A DNA stretch of 64,000 nucleotides from Brasenia schreberi (lineage: Eukaryota > Streptophyta > Magnoliopsida > Nymphaeales > Cabombaceae): the NCBI GenBank assembly GCA_036023115.1, contig JAYKKT010000059.1, forward strand, positions 6,379,001 through 6,443,000, in the 5' to 3' direction. Made by a program: the position numbers and the translations under genes. The notes under the pieces were generated by a model, which worked only from the letters and a program-made list of their open reading frames with translations, ran no database searches and had not been told where the DNA came from. Below, one piece after another: positions 1 through 10,822 of this stretch (position 1 is the first letter of the stretch; every line of letters begins with the position of its first letter).

Positions 1-140
1 CGTCACCTTCGGCGACACCTTTTATCTTCCTCGTAATCGATCTCAGACTAACCGTGAATCCGCTCCTTTTGTTTTTGACTGAATACAGTACAAAACACAT
101 CTTCCTCCTAATCGATCACACTAACCGTAAACTTTTTGGG
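1..140. other. Non-coding leader with a diverged direct repeat
   Basis: No gene is visible. A block of about 32 bp starting at 24 (ATCTTCCTCGTAATCGATC) recurs with a few changes starting at 99, a period of about 75 bp. This is the insertion target of the LINE that follows. Confidence 0.5.
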
Positions 141-161
141 GTAATGTTTTTCTCTTACAAA
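141..161 (+). repeat. Left target-site duplication of the first RTE LINE
   Basis: The sequence beginning GTAATGTTTTTCTCTTACAA is repeated at 2581-2599, directly after the TTG tail of the LINE, with only a two-base difference in the T run. This defines the full extent of the element between them. Confidence 0.85.
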
Positions 162-2580
162 CTCTCCTAATGTAAGGGATCACTCTTCCATGGCCGGTCC
201 CAAGCCCATATAAAGGAAAAGGGTTGTGTTAGGCTTATGACACACGGGGTAAAACTTTGTCGATTTTTTATACCATAGATTACACAAATTATGAGCATTG
301 CGTCAGGACGTCCCCTTTTAATGACGCACTGCAGAGCCACTATATTTTCGTCCAAATATAGTGAATCAATTGCAGAGAGGGTTTCCACATCATGTATGAA
401 TGTAGGTAAAGAAGTTAGTTTCGCTACATTGCCATTCGAATGTTGTAAATAAATTATAAATAAGGTCTTCGCATTTTCAATATGGACGGATGAGGGGGTA
501 AGAAAGCTAGTCCTAGATAATAAAATTCGTATTGGTTCTTGGAATATCGGAACATTGTTCGGTAAGCTAACGGAGGTGGTAGATACTATGATTTAGAGAA
601 AGATTCATATTCTATGTTTACAGGAGACAAAGTTAGTTGGAGAAAAAGCAAAGGAGATTGATGATACAAGTTTTAAATTATGGTACTCAGGTAAGAAAAA
701 GGTTTGAAACGGAGTTGGTATTATCATAAATAAAGATTTAAAGGATAATGTAGTAGACATACAACGATATGGTGATCGAATCATGATGTTGAAATTAGTA
801 TTAGGAGGAAAGGTTTTGAATATAATTTGTTCTTACGCACTTCAAGTAGGAATTAGGATATCAATGTATTTATGTAAACTTTGGCTTTGGGGATATAAAC
901 GAGGAAGGCCGAGAGATTTTAAATTTTGCTATGACATTTGATCTCTTTATAGTCAATACAATGTTCAAAAAATGAGATGAACATTTAATTACTTATAAGA
1001 GTGCCTTATCATAAACACAAATTGATTATTTTATTTGTAGAAAAAATATAGATCGTGTTGTAAAGATTGCAAGGTAATTCCAGGAGAAAGCTTAACCACC
1101 CAACATTGACTTTTAGTTATGGATTTATAAGTAAAAAAATGGACAAAGAAGAAAAAGTCAATGAAGCGAGAAAGAAGGTATATTTAAACAGAAAGTCCTT
1201 CAAGGAGATGCTTTGAATTATATTCGTACACCTTGTGATATGTGGAACAATATGACTACATATTAGGAAAGTGGCGAAAGATGTGTTAGGTGAATCTAAA
1301 GGAGGTGTACCGACATAAAACGAAGTTTGGTAGTGGAATGAAGTAGTATAAAATAAAATCAAGACAAAGAGGGTACGTTACAAATTATATTCTGCTCCGA
1401 AAACTAGTGAAGCTTTAGAGGCTTATAAGAAAATAAAGAAAAACGAAAAAGGCCGTCAGTGAAGCAAAAGCTAAAATTTTGAAGGATTTATATAAAAAAA
1501 CTCAACTCAAAAGAGGGTAAAAGAGATATTTTTAGGATAGGTAGGGCTAGAGATAAGGAAACTAAGGATCTTAATTCTGTTAGATGCATCAAAGACGAGG
1601 ATGAGAAAATTCTAGTGACAAATAATGATATAAGAAATAGATGAAAAACTATTTTTATAAGCTTTTTAATTAAAATGAAGATGTTAGTATTAGTTTACGA
1701 GAGTTAGCCAAATTAGAAAAGAATATAAACCATAATTTTCACCGACATATTCAAAAGAATCAAGTCAAAGAGGCTAAACATATGAAGGGTGATAAATTGG
1801 TATGACCAGACAACATTCCTATAGAAGTTTGAAAAATACTAGGAGAAACAGAAATAACTTCGCTCACAAGACTATTTAATGAAATATGAAAAACTAAAAG
1901 ATACATGAGGAATGGAGAGCGAGTACACTTATACCCATATATAAGAACAAGAGAGTACATTGCATCCCTCAAAAAAAAGTTTTAAATAACTAGGGTCAAA
2001 TTTTCATAGTGAAGGAAGAACAGATGGAAATGTTATGCATAGAATTAATGCTGGTTGGTTAAAATGGAGAAGAGCATCAAGTGTTCTTTGTGATAAGAAG
2101 ATATCATTAAAGTTAAAAGGTAAATATTATAGAGCAACAATTAGACATGCCATGTTTTATTGTTCTGAGTGTTGGGCAGTTAATCATCAGCATGTACAAA
2201 AGATGTCTATGATAGAAATGAAGATGTTGACATGGACGAGTGGTTATACAAGAAAAGACTGTATACATAATGAGGTTATTAGAAATAAATTACGAGTGAC
2301 GCCAATAGAGGGTAAAATGAAAGAATATCATTTAAGATGGTTTGGACATATAGAAAGAAGATCAAAAGAGAACCAATAAAAAAGTATGAAAAACTAGATT
2401 TTCAAAGTATTAAAAGAGGTAGAGGACAACCACAAAAGTATTGGAAAGAAATAATAAAGAATGATCTTGCTTATTCTGAGTTAACTGCTAACACGACACA
2501 TGATAGGGCTCTGTGGAAACAAAGAATCCATGTAGCCGACCCTGTCTAGTATGGGAAAAGACTTAGTTGTTGTTGTTGTT
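162..2580 (+). mobile_element. RTE-clade LINE, full length at both ends but with its reverse transcriptase core deleted
   Basis: A non-LTR retrotransposon copies itself by nicking DNA with an AP-like endonuclease and reverse transcribing at the nick. An apparent 5' untranslated region covers about 162-520. Endonuclease-like reading follows at about 525-840, with motifs such as SWNIGTLFGK and ILCLQET. The N-terminal linker and RT start lie at about 1180-1960. The RT palm is missing: near 1965-1985 the sequence jumps from the start of RT to the part just after the FADD region. The C-terminal region (HTRKDCIHNEVIRNK-like, RLRWFGH-like) lies at 2035-2549, and the element ends in the TTG tail at 2563-2580. 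Stops and frameshifts are scattered through it. The flanking duplications at 141-161 and 2581-2599 show that both ends are original. The 3' end (CTAGTATGGGAAAAGRCTTAG then TTG repeats) is shared by the other copies in the window. It cannot move by itself. Confidence 0.9.
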
Positions 2581-2599
2581 GTAATGTTTCTCTTACAAA
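2581..2599 (+). repeat. Right target-site duplication of the first RTE LINE
   Basis: GTAATGTTTCTCTTACAAA follows the TTG tail directly and matches 141-161 apart from two T residues. Confidence 0.85.
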
Positions 2600-3655
2600 A
2601 AAACTAAGAGGAACAAAAGATAGAGATACACTCATGGAAATAGGGAAAAATAAAAATACTCTTCGAGTTAGTTAGAAAAAAATAGGGAGACTGTTGAAAG
2701 CCATCACATAGGTGGTCTCAGACTTTTGAAAAAATGGACTGTAACACACCATCAAAAGCCACTAGTCTAAGACTGTTGAGAATAAAAAAAGGAAATGTTC
2801 AAAGAAACCAGAAAAATTGATCGAAGAAGACAACCATCACTCTCTATATACTTCCTCTCTTGCTAATCTCTCTCCCACTCTCTTAATTTTCACGTGTAAC
2901 CGAAAACCATTGTCAAACCGTGATGCAAAACTGCGCTAAAAAAGCACCAATGGTTTTCAAGAAACTGTCTCGGGCAGTGGACTCAAAAATTCGTTTGGCC
3001 CTCGTTTATCCGATAAGATAACGAACTGTCATGGGACAAAATTACAAAAAAAATCCATTCTCTCTTATGTTAGTTTATTAAAATTACCAAAAATGAGCAA
3101 AAAAGTTGATTCTACCTCCCATCTTATAGTAGAATTACAGGTTTAGACTGAATGTCAAAATTACTATTTTATCCCTAATCATTTTTGAAAATCTCTGAAA
3201 AATAAGGAATAATTTTTACTATCATGTCTTTGCTATTTTTGGATAACTACCAACTAGAGATATAGAAAAAATTACCGATTTATTCCTCAAAATTTTAGAA
3301 AAATTACAGATTTGTCCTAGATTGGTTATAAAATAATAAAATTAGTTTAAAAATATTTCAAAATGGTACCTAAGGATTATTTGAAATTACTTTTTGGTGC
3401 TTGGAGTAATTTTCAGTTCAATAATTGGATATTTTACAAATTACATTTTGATGGTTGACTATTAGTCATCTTATTTATTATACGTTGCATGTTGAGCGTT
3501 TCTATTTTATATTGTCTTATTGTTGTTTTTGTCAAACAATTAAAAATGAGTTACAAAATATGTGTATCTAAATTGGCAAAAATTGAAAAATTAAATGGTC
3601 TAAATTAAAAATGTAGAAAAGACATTCCGTTGACACTTATACTAGAAGGTGTAAA
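2600..3655. other. AT-rich intergenic stretch without a recognisable gene
   Basis: I see no open reading frame with family features. The imperfect repetition of phrases such as AAAATTAC around 3050-3310 is low-complexity. It could include the decayed 5' end or LTR of the copia relic that follows, but I could not pair it with a 3' LTR. Confidence 0.4.
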
Positions 3656-3659
3656 TTAT

Positions 3660-4870
3660 ATATTAAGAAAAACAATTCTGCTCCCCAATCTAAATGCAAC
3701 AGAAGAGGAAAAGGAGATGTATAAAACAATCATTGAAGATGACATAATAGCAAAAAACATAATGTTAACATACATGGAGGATGACCTAATTAGGGTCTTC
3801 GAGGAATAGGAGACCACTAAAGAGTTGTTTGACTAAATAACAACTAAATATAATACTATACATAAGTTATATGTCCAATTGTTACTACAAAAATACAACT
3901 CCTATAACATGTGAACTAGACCTTGAAAATAGTTAGAGACTTAGTTATAGCGAAATCAGTCATTCCCGAAGTTATGCAAATATACACTATCCTAAATAGT
4001 CTTTTCCATCATGAAATATGATTGTCACTTTCCTTAGATTAAGGGTTAAAACAAACCTTTCTGAATTATCATTGAAACTAGTAATTGAATAAGTACCTCA
4101 AGATGAGATAGGGTCAAACTCCAAACTCAACCACTGAAAAACAAGCCAAACAAGAAGTTTGACAAGAATAATAAAAAAGACGGTCAATTTTCTAAGAAAT
4201 CATAAGAAACCGTTTATCACTATAGAAAAATGGGACAGTATAAGAGAGATTGTAACAACAAGAAGACTAACGATGAAACACTCAACAATGTGGTCAATCG
4301 AAGAAACATTACATAATCTGTGTGATTTCTTAATGCCTCTACATGAACGATCGTATAACTGATTGGTGTATTGATTTACGAGCAACGAGACATCTAAAAA
4401 GCAAGTAAGGGGTTATGGACCTAAAGGAATATAAATAAGGAGAACATCGGGAATATATGAGTAGAAAAATTTCAAATCTTTATAAATGAAGCCTATACCA
4501 AACCGACAATTACTTAAATGTCTAAGGTATGATAAAGGAAGAGAGTATTATTCAAATATTTTCCAAGAATATTATCAAAACAACGGTATTATACATTAGG
4601 TTACTACTTCGTATTCACCAAAGTTTAATGGATAACTGAACGAAAAAATTGATTCCTATGTAATATGATAAATATTTTACTTTAAAATTCTGGATTATCT
4701 ACTTACATGTGAGGTGAAACTTTAAATGCGACTTACTATATTCTGAATAAAGTTATCTAAAAGTATAAGAAAAATAGTTCTTCTAAATTTTGGAAGGGTC
4801 GAAATACCATTCTCAAATATATCAAAGTGTGAGTGTGTTTGTGAAAGTACTCATCCTTAAACACTAGAAA
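3660..4870 (+). mobile_element. Decayed Ty1/copia gag-pol relic
   Basis: Translation across stops and frameshifts gives pieces in copia order. A gag-like stretch lies at about 3720-4120. A degenerate protease site reads CIDLRATRH at about 4370-4400, where intact elements have a D-S-G-A-type motif. An integrase core piece follows at about 4510-4640 (KCLRYDKGREYYS, then YSPKFNG). A piece matching the copia WKGRKP...YLKVWGC region lies near 4785-4860. No single frame is open over any domain, so it is inactive. Its 3' part (RT, RNase H, LTR) is replaced by the RTE copy starting near 4875. The family assignment rests on the order and spacing of motifs rather than on an alignment. Confidence 0.75.
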
Positions 4871-4874
4871 AAGA

Positions 4875-6136
4875 AATTGAGACATACTATGAAATTATGG
4901 GAAAGAATTATCGAACGTAGGTTAAGACAAGTACCAAGTACAACAGAAAACCAATTTGGATTCATGCCAGACAGATCTATTATTGAAGCGATTCACCTTT
5001 TGAGACGTCTTATGGAACATTTTAGAGCAAAAAAGAAAGACCTTCACATGATATTTATTGATCTAGAAAAAGCTTATGATAGGGTACCGAGGGAGGTTCT
5101 TTGGAGAACTTTGGAAAAAAAAGGTATCCCATTGACATATATTAACCTTATAAGAGACATGTATGATGGTGCAAAAACATGTGTGAGGACTCATGAAGGA
5201 ACGACACACTTCTTTGAAGTTAATATTGGGTTACATCAAGGATCAACTTTAAGTCCATACTTATTTATAATGGTGATGGATGAGTTAACAAAACATATTC
5301 AAGATGAAGTACCTTGGTGTATGTTATTTGCAGATGACATTATATTAGTGGAGGAGTCTAAGGACAAAGTTAATAGAAAATTAGAACTATGGAGAGAAAC
5401 ATTAGAAAGCAAAGGCCTCCAACTTAGTAGAACAAAGACAGAATATATGGAATGTAAATTTGATCATTTGGTTACTTCAGAGGACATAGAAATTAAAATT
5501 GGCACACATTGCATTTCCCAAAAGGAAAGTTTTAAATACCTAGGGTCAATTTTTCAGAGTGATGGAAGAATTGATGGAGATGTTACACATAGAATTAATG
5601 CTGGTTGGTTAAAATGGAGAAGAGCATCAGGTATTCTTTGTGATAAAAAGATACCATTAAAATTAAAAGGTAAATATTATAGAGTAGCAATTAGGCCTAC
5701 CATGTTTTATGGTTATGAGTGTTGGGCAGTTAATCATCAACATATACAAAAGATGTCTGTGACATAAATGAAGATGTTGAGATGGATGAGTGGTCATACA
5801 AGAAAAGACCGTATACATAATGAGGTTATTAGAAACAAATTATGAGTGGCACCAATAGAAGATAAAATGAGAGAACATCGTTTAAGATGGTTTGGACATA
5901 TAGAAAGAAGATCAAAGGAAGAACCTCTAAGAAGGTTAGAAAAACTAAATTTGGAAAGTATTAAAAGAGGTAGAGGATGACCACAAAAGTGTTGGAAAGA
6001 AACAATAAAGAATGATCTAGCTTATTGGGAGTTAACTGCTAACATGACACACGATAGGGATCTGTGGAAATAAAGAATCCATGTAGCCGACCCCATCTAG
6101 TATGGGAAAAGGCTTAGTTATTGTTATTGTTGTTGT
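4875..6136 (+). mobile_element. 5'-truncated RTE LINE with an intact reverse transcriptase core
   Basis: An open frame at 4877-5767 (296 aa) carries the RT domain in order: [40 protein letters not shown], and the catalytic site as [12 protein letters not shown], that is F-A-D-D, the acceptable form of the YADD site. A stop then splits off the C-terminal region, whose motifs continue to about 6070. The 3' end is CTAGTATGGGAAAAGGCTTAG plus an impure TTG tail (6117-6136). The endonuclease is absent, as in typical 5'-truncated insertions. It lies directly against the copia relic, and I could not find a clean target-site duplication. Confidence 0.9.
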
Positions 6137-6344
6137 TTTTTACTAACCTTAAGTTTATTCACTGCTCCCATGACAACTTTCTAGATGCAAAGTATTGGTA
6201 GAAACCGTAGGCTTACATGCACAAATAAACAGTATGCAACAATCATAAGTATGCTCATATCAAGAACAATCGCAGATCTACAAAAGTTCATTACAAACAC
6301 TATAGAAAACAAGCAAAACAAAAACAAAAATCAGTAAACTGCTT

Positions 6345-6665
6345 ATTTGTTCATACAGACTGTCTTAGAGAAATGAGTGCCCCATGAGGAGAGAAGACAA
6401 GCATACGGATTGGCCTTAGAGAAAACAAGAAAGCAAAAACAAAAATTAGTAAACCACTTATTAATTCATACGGACTGGCCTTAGAGAAATGAGTGCCCCA
6501 TAGATTAGGAGAGCAGACAAGCATACAGATTGGCCTTAGAGCCTTAGAGAAAACAAGCAAAGCAAAAATAAAAATCAGTAAACCACTTATTCGTTCAAAT
6601 GGAGTTGCCTTAGAGAGATGAGCACCCCACTGTTGGGTACGTACAGGTGGAGTTGCCTTAACCAA
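6345..6665. repeat. Imperfect tandem repeat of about 120 bp, roughly 2.5 units
   Basis: The phrase CCTTAGAGAAATGAGTGCCCC and the phrase AGCAAAAATAAAAATCAGTAA alternate three times with small changes. An ORF on the minus strand through this array is a product of the repetition and has no family features. Confidence 0.8.
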
Positions 6666-7149
6666 GTAATGGAAGGAAAGAAGTCATGCAGAGAGTAGAT
6701 GAGCAGGAGGAGAGAGAGTATGGTTTCTATAACTAGAGATTAGGAGAGCCCTAATCTTGCTTTATAATAAGATGATGAATCTCGGATCCCAAATTCGATC
6801 CAAACAATATCCCTCTTCATCTCATAGACAATTCTCAAACCTAAGCCTACGCCCTCTGCATGCATGTGTGGTCACGTATGTCTTTTCCAAGCCTTTTAAA
6901 CTAAGATTCATGAGCTACCAACCATATAAAAGAACATGTAGGATTCTTTCACCTATCAATATGAGACTAAACTTTGTCTCTTAATCAACTCATGCATGTG
7001 TCCCTCACTCGACTTTCACATTATCAAAGATGCATCAAATAAATATATAGGAATACCTAATCCAGCTGAACCTTAAAACCCAAATCTTAAAGACATAGCA
7101 GAAGGGAAATACAACTATATATATATGGGCCCGAAGGTCGCAAACGTGT
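6666..7149. other. Intergenic stretch without a recognisable gene
   Basis: Short ORFs occur on both strands, but none shows conserved motifs, signal peptide plus domain, or intron-exon structure. Confidence 0.4.
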
Positions 7150-7184
7150 GCGTGGGTGTTGTGTGTATATGTAAAGACAACTCA

Positions 7185-7424
7185 CATGACTTGGAATGTA
7201 AAACCCAAATTGAATTGCAATATGGCTCTTATTAGAGTCTTGGGAGTAAGAGCAAAAGCTCATTGTGTGTGAGTGTGGAATTGAAAGACCACGCACACAA
7301 CTTGAATGAAAACCCCGAATTGAATTGCAATATGGCTCTTATTAGAGTCTTGGGAGTAAGAGCGAAAGCTCAATGTGTGTGAGTGTGGAATTGAAAGACC
7401 ACGCACACAACTTGAATGAAAACC
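7185..7424. repeat. Direct tandem duplication, period 110 bp
   Basis: TGAATTGCAATATGGCTCTT occurs at 7211 and again at 7321. The surrounding 110 bp, including TTGGGAGTAAGAGC and the phrase GACCACGCACACAACTTG, is repeated nearly perfectly, so the duplication is recent. Confidence 0.9.
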
Positions 7425-7449
7425 CATGCAGCTGAACCTATATAAATAA

Positions 7450-8107
7450 AACTATATCTAAGGGAGGTGTACTGGCACAAAAAGGGCATGTTACAAATTA
7501 CATTATGCTAAGAAAACTAGTGAAACTTTAAAAGCTTATAAGAAAGCAAAGAAGGAAGAGAAAAAGGCCGTTAATGAAGCAAAAGCTAAGATTTGGGAGG
7601 ACTTATATGAAAAACTCAACTCAAAAGAGGGTGAAAGAGATATTTTTAGGATAGCTAGGGCTAGAGATAAGAAAACTAAAGATCTTAATTATGTTACATG
7701 CATAAAAGACGATAATGAAAAAATTCTAGTGGCAGATGATGATATAAGAAATAGATGGAAAAAACTATTTTTATAATCTTTTTGATGAAAATAAAGATGT
7801 TATTATTAGTTTAGGAGATTTAATCAAGTCAAAAAAGTATATAAACCACAATTTCTACCGACGTATTCAAAAGAATGAAGTCAAAGAGGCTCTTAAACAT
7901 ATGAAGGGTGGTAAATCGGTAGGACCAGATAATATTCCTATAGAAGTTTGGAAAATACTAGGAGAAATAAGAATCACTTGGCTCACAAGACTATTTAATG
8001 AAATATGGAAAAACCAAAAGATGCCCGAGGAATGGAGAGCAAGTACACTTATACCCATATATAAGAACAAGGGAGACATTCAAAATTGTGCGAATTATAG
8101 AGGTAAT
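7450..8107 (+). mobile_element. Internal fragment of an RTE LINE
   Basis: The sequence matches the linker and start of the RT region of the other RTE copies, from GGAGGTGTACTGGCACAAAA to the stretch encoding GDIQNCANYRG. Compared with the copy at 44448-47151 it has an internal deletion of about 50 bp just after the start, and it lacks both the endonuclease and everything after the beginning of RT, including the TTG tail. A 69-codon open stretch at 7901-8107 (KSVGPDNIPIEVWKILGE) is the best preserved part. Confidence 0.88.
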
Positions 8108-8238
8108 TAATGCACGTGGGTTTAATTAACCCAACTATTAATTAACATTAATTTTAACACAATGGACCCTAATGGTAGCTAGTAAGACATAATTAAGACT
8201 ACTTGGTTTGTGTTACACAAACAAAATGAAGCCATATA

Positions 8239-8530
8239 CATTAACGATGTTCAGTATTATAAAATAATAGAGATGGATCCAAAATCATAATAAACATTGC
8301 GGAACATGCGTAACCTGGTACGTGCCCTTGACATGCTAGTACAACCTTTCCATTTTATAGATGGTGAAGAGGCTTCTTGTGTGACCCTTCAATCACAAAA
8401 ATTAACTTAACATAGTTGTATAATGTGGCCTTATGTGGGAACACCTTGGCAACTTTATACTTAGTCTTGACTCTTGCATATGACGAGGAGTACTCTTTTC
8501 TTCACATTAACGATGTTCAGTATTATAAAA
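8239..8530. repeat. 26 bp perfect direct repeat spaced 266 bp apart
   Basis: CATTAACGATGTTCAGTATT plus TATAAAA occurs at 8239-8264 and 8505-8530 with no mismatch. The intervening sequence has no gene signature. It may mark the ends of an unclassified insertion or a local duplication. Confidence 0.7.
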
Positions 8531-10060
8531 CAATCGCCGGTCGCTTGACTGAATTTAGGTAATGTATCTATCTTCGTGAATCATCAAACAACATATAAGA
8601 ACTTCATAACCAAACCAAGGCTGATACATAATATAATATCAAGATCAAAGCTAACAAAACATTTTTCGCCTGTGGTTGGAGTAGAAGTTTTTGTATAAAT
8701 GTATCATCATAGTAGCCTAGTTGGGCTATAAACGAGTCAAGTAAACTGAACAACCGTTGTTGTTTTTATATGAAAATATTTTTTAAAAAGGACTATTTAT
8801 TTGCGAATAAATACAAATTACCTTGGGGGTTTGGTTTTGGTATTTCTAAAAATGCCATTTAACAAGCTTATAGGAGCTGAACCAAACACAGCTCATGTAG
8901 TTTAGCGAAACACAAACAAGCTAGGGACGAGACAAACAACTGCACCTTTGTTCTTTCACCAGCCTTGCTCACTAGTCTCGAGTACTTGTAAAGCAATACT
9001 TGCTTAAATAATGGATTCTCTTATGAGGCAGTACGTATTTTAAGAGTGATCGGACCTTGCTTGTGTTGTGTTGCTTATTCATGCTCGATTATTATTTTTT
9101 AGAACATGAGTGTAATAATATTATTTTTTATTCTTTTTTAAAAATTATTAAATTTTTTAAAATTACATTCAAGTGCTGAAAACAATGAGTGGATAAGTGT
9201 AGACTTGTCGGAGGTGAGTGAATCAAGATTTTCCTTGCTTTAATGGTTGCTCCTTTTCTTTATTGCAGGTGGTTGTGGTTGACCTAGTTTAGAAGCCTAG
9301 GCTAGTATTTTTAATCCTATTCTTCTGGATTTGCCACTTGATCCCTCATCAATATGAGTGAAGGTAGAGATTATGGAAGTTTCATGTGGGATTTGCCATA
9401 AGGCAGCAAATTCTCTTAGGAAATTGAAAAAGTTCGTTTTTTAGAAGAATTTTGTTGGTAATATACAGAGTTTGGAGCAAAAAGGAACGTGAAATGTTAG
9501 AAAATTGATAAAAAAAAAGCTTCGCACTTAGTGTGCCTTGATACATGGATTCTTTGTTTTGTTGTCATGGTGCTCGATCCTTGAAAGATGATACACCCGA
9601 TGGCTAAATTGTTTGACAATCTAGGATGCCAAGTTAGGGTTCACCCATGGGTAAGGTGTGGCTGCCGCCTCACCTAACGGATCATGAAGTCCACCACAAA
9701 CGGCGGCGGATCAAAGAACTTGTTTCTAGTGGGACAGGCGTGTCTCAAGGGGGAGAGCTTTAAAAAAAATTATTTTTTTAAAATTGACAATATTTAATTG
9801 GAAATTTATAAAAGTTTGGATGGAATGGTCTTCTCATTCTGCCACAACATATATCCGCCACTAACTAGAAACATGCATGAACATATACACGGTACAGGAA
9901 AAAAAGGAGAGAGACCACAAACATGTATCAACATATACTATAGAGAAAAAGGGAAAGAGATACACAATGAGAGAGAATATATATATGTATATATATATAC
10001 TTTCAAGTTTTTGTGAGAATAAGTGTAACACGGTTATATTTTATATTTGTTCAAATATAA
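8531..10060. other. AT-rich intergenic region without a recognisable gene
   Basis: No ORF here carries recognisable motifs. The stretch at 8700-8950 resembles the AGCTCG/GAACTGAGCT-rich dispersed repeats found again near 33600-33910, 41030 and 58260-58600. Confidence 0.4.
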
Positions 10061-10067
10061 AAGGCGA

Positions 10068-10423
<356 letters not shown>

Positions 10424-10610
10424 CGAAAAGGCGTGAGATATGCGGGGTTTCCTGCTCGCTCTTATATACTACAGAGAATAGAGGAGGGGGGGGGGCGAAA
10501 GGGCGTGAGATGTGCGCAGGGTTTCCTGTTTTGTTTTAATAATATGCTGAAATTTAATTTGGTTCTGACATCGTCGACCGGAAGGCTCATTAAGCACCGT
10601 CCACGATGAC

Positions 10611-10640
10611 ATCCAACGGTCGTGATCCGTCGACCGTTGA
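10611..10640. promoter_or_regulatory. Pair of Myb (MSA-type) sites upstream of cyclin B2
   Basis: TCCAACGGTCG at 10612-10622 matches the mitosis-specific activator core AACGG on the plus strand. GACCGTTGATCC at 10632-10643 gives the same core on the minus strand, reading ATCAACGGTC. Such sites bind three-repeat Myb proteins and give G2/M-phase expression to plant B-type cyclins. Two facing copies about 200 bp upstream of a cyclin B start codon fit this role. Function is inferred from the motif and position. Confidence 0.7.
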
Positions 10641-10694
10641 TCCTCCCGCACTGATTCTGTCCCTCTCATGGGGCAAGTTTCCGTTGCGCACTAC

Positions 10695-10732
10695 TCAGAC
10701 ATCACCCCCCCCCCCCACCCTCTCTCTCTCTC
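10695..10732. repeat. Poly-C and CT tract in the cyclin B2 promoter or 5' leader
   Basis: A run of C residues (about 10702-10715) is followed by CTCTCTCTCTCT. CT-rich tracts are common in plant 5' leaders. The nearby GTGTATATTTG at about 10740 is a possible TATA-like site. Confidence 0.6.
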
Positions 10733-10822
10733 TGCGTGCGTGTATATTTGTGGAGGCTATCTATTGCTGAAACAACGTTTGCTTATTCTGTCAATAGAAA
10801 GAAATAAGAACCTATCAAAAAA

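Noticed and set aside
7867..8079. Minus-strand ORF of 70 codons
   Set aside because: It is the antisense shadow of the RTE fragment, whose plus-strand reading (PDNIPIEVWKILGE) is the real one.
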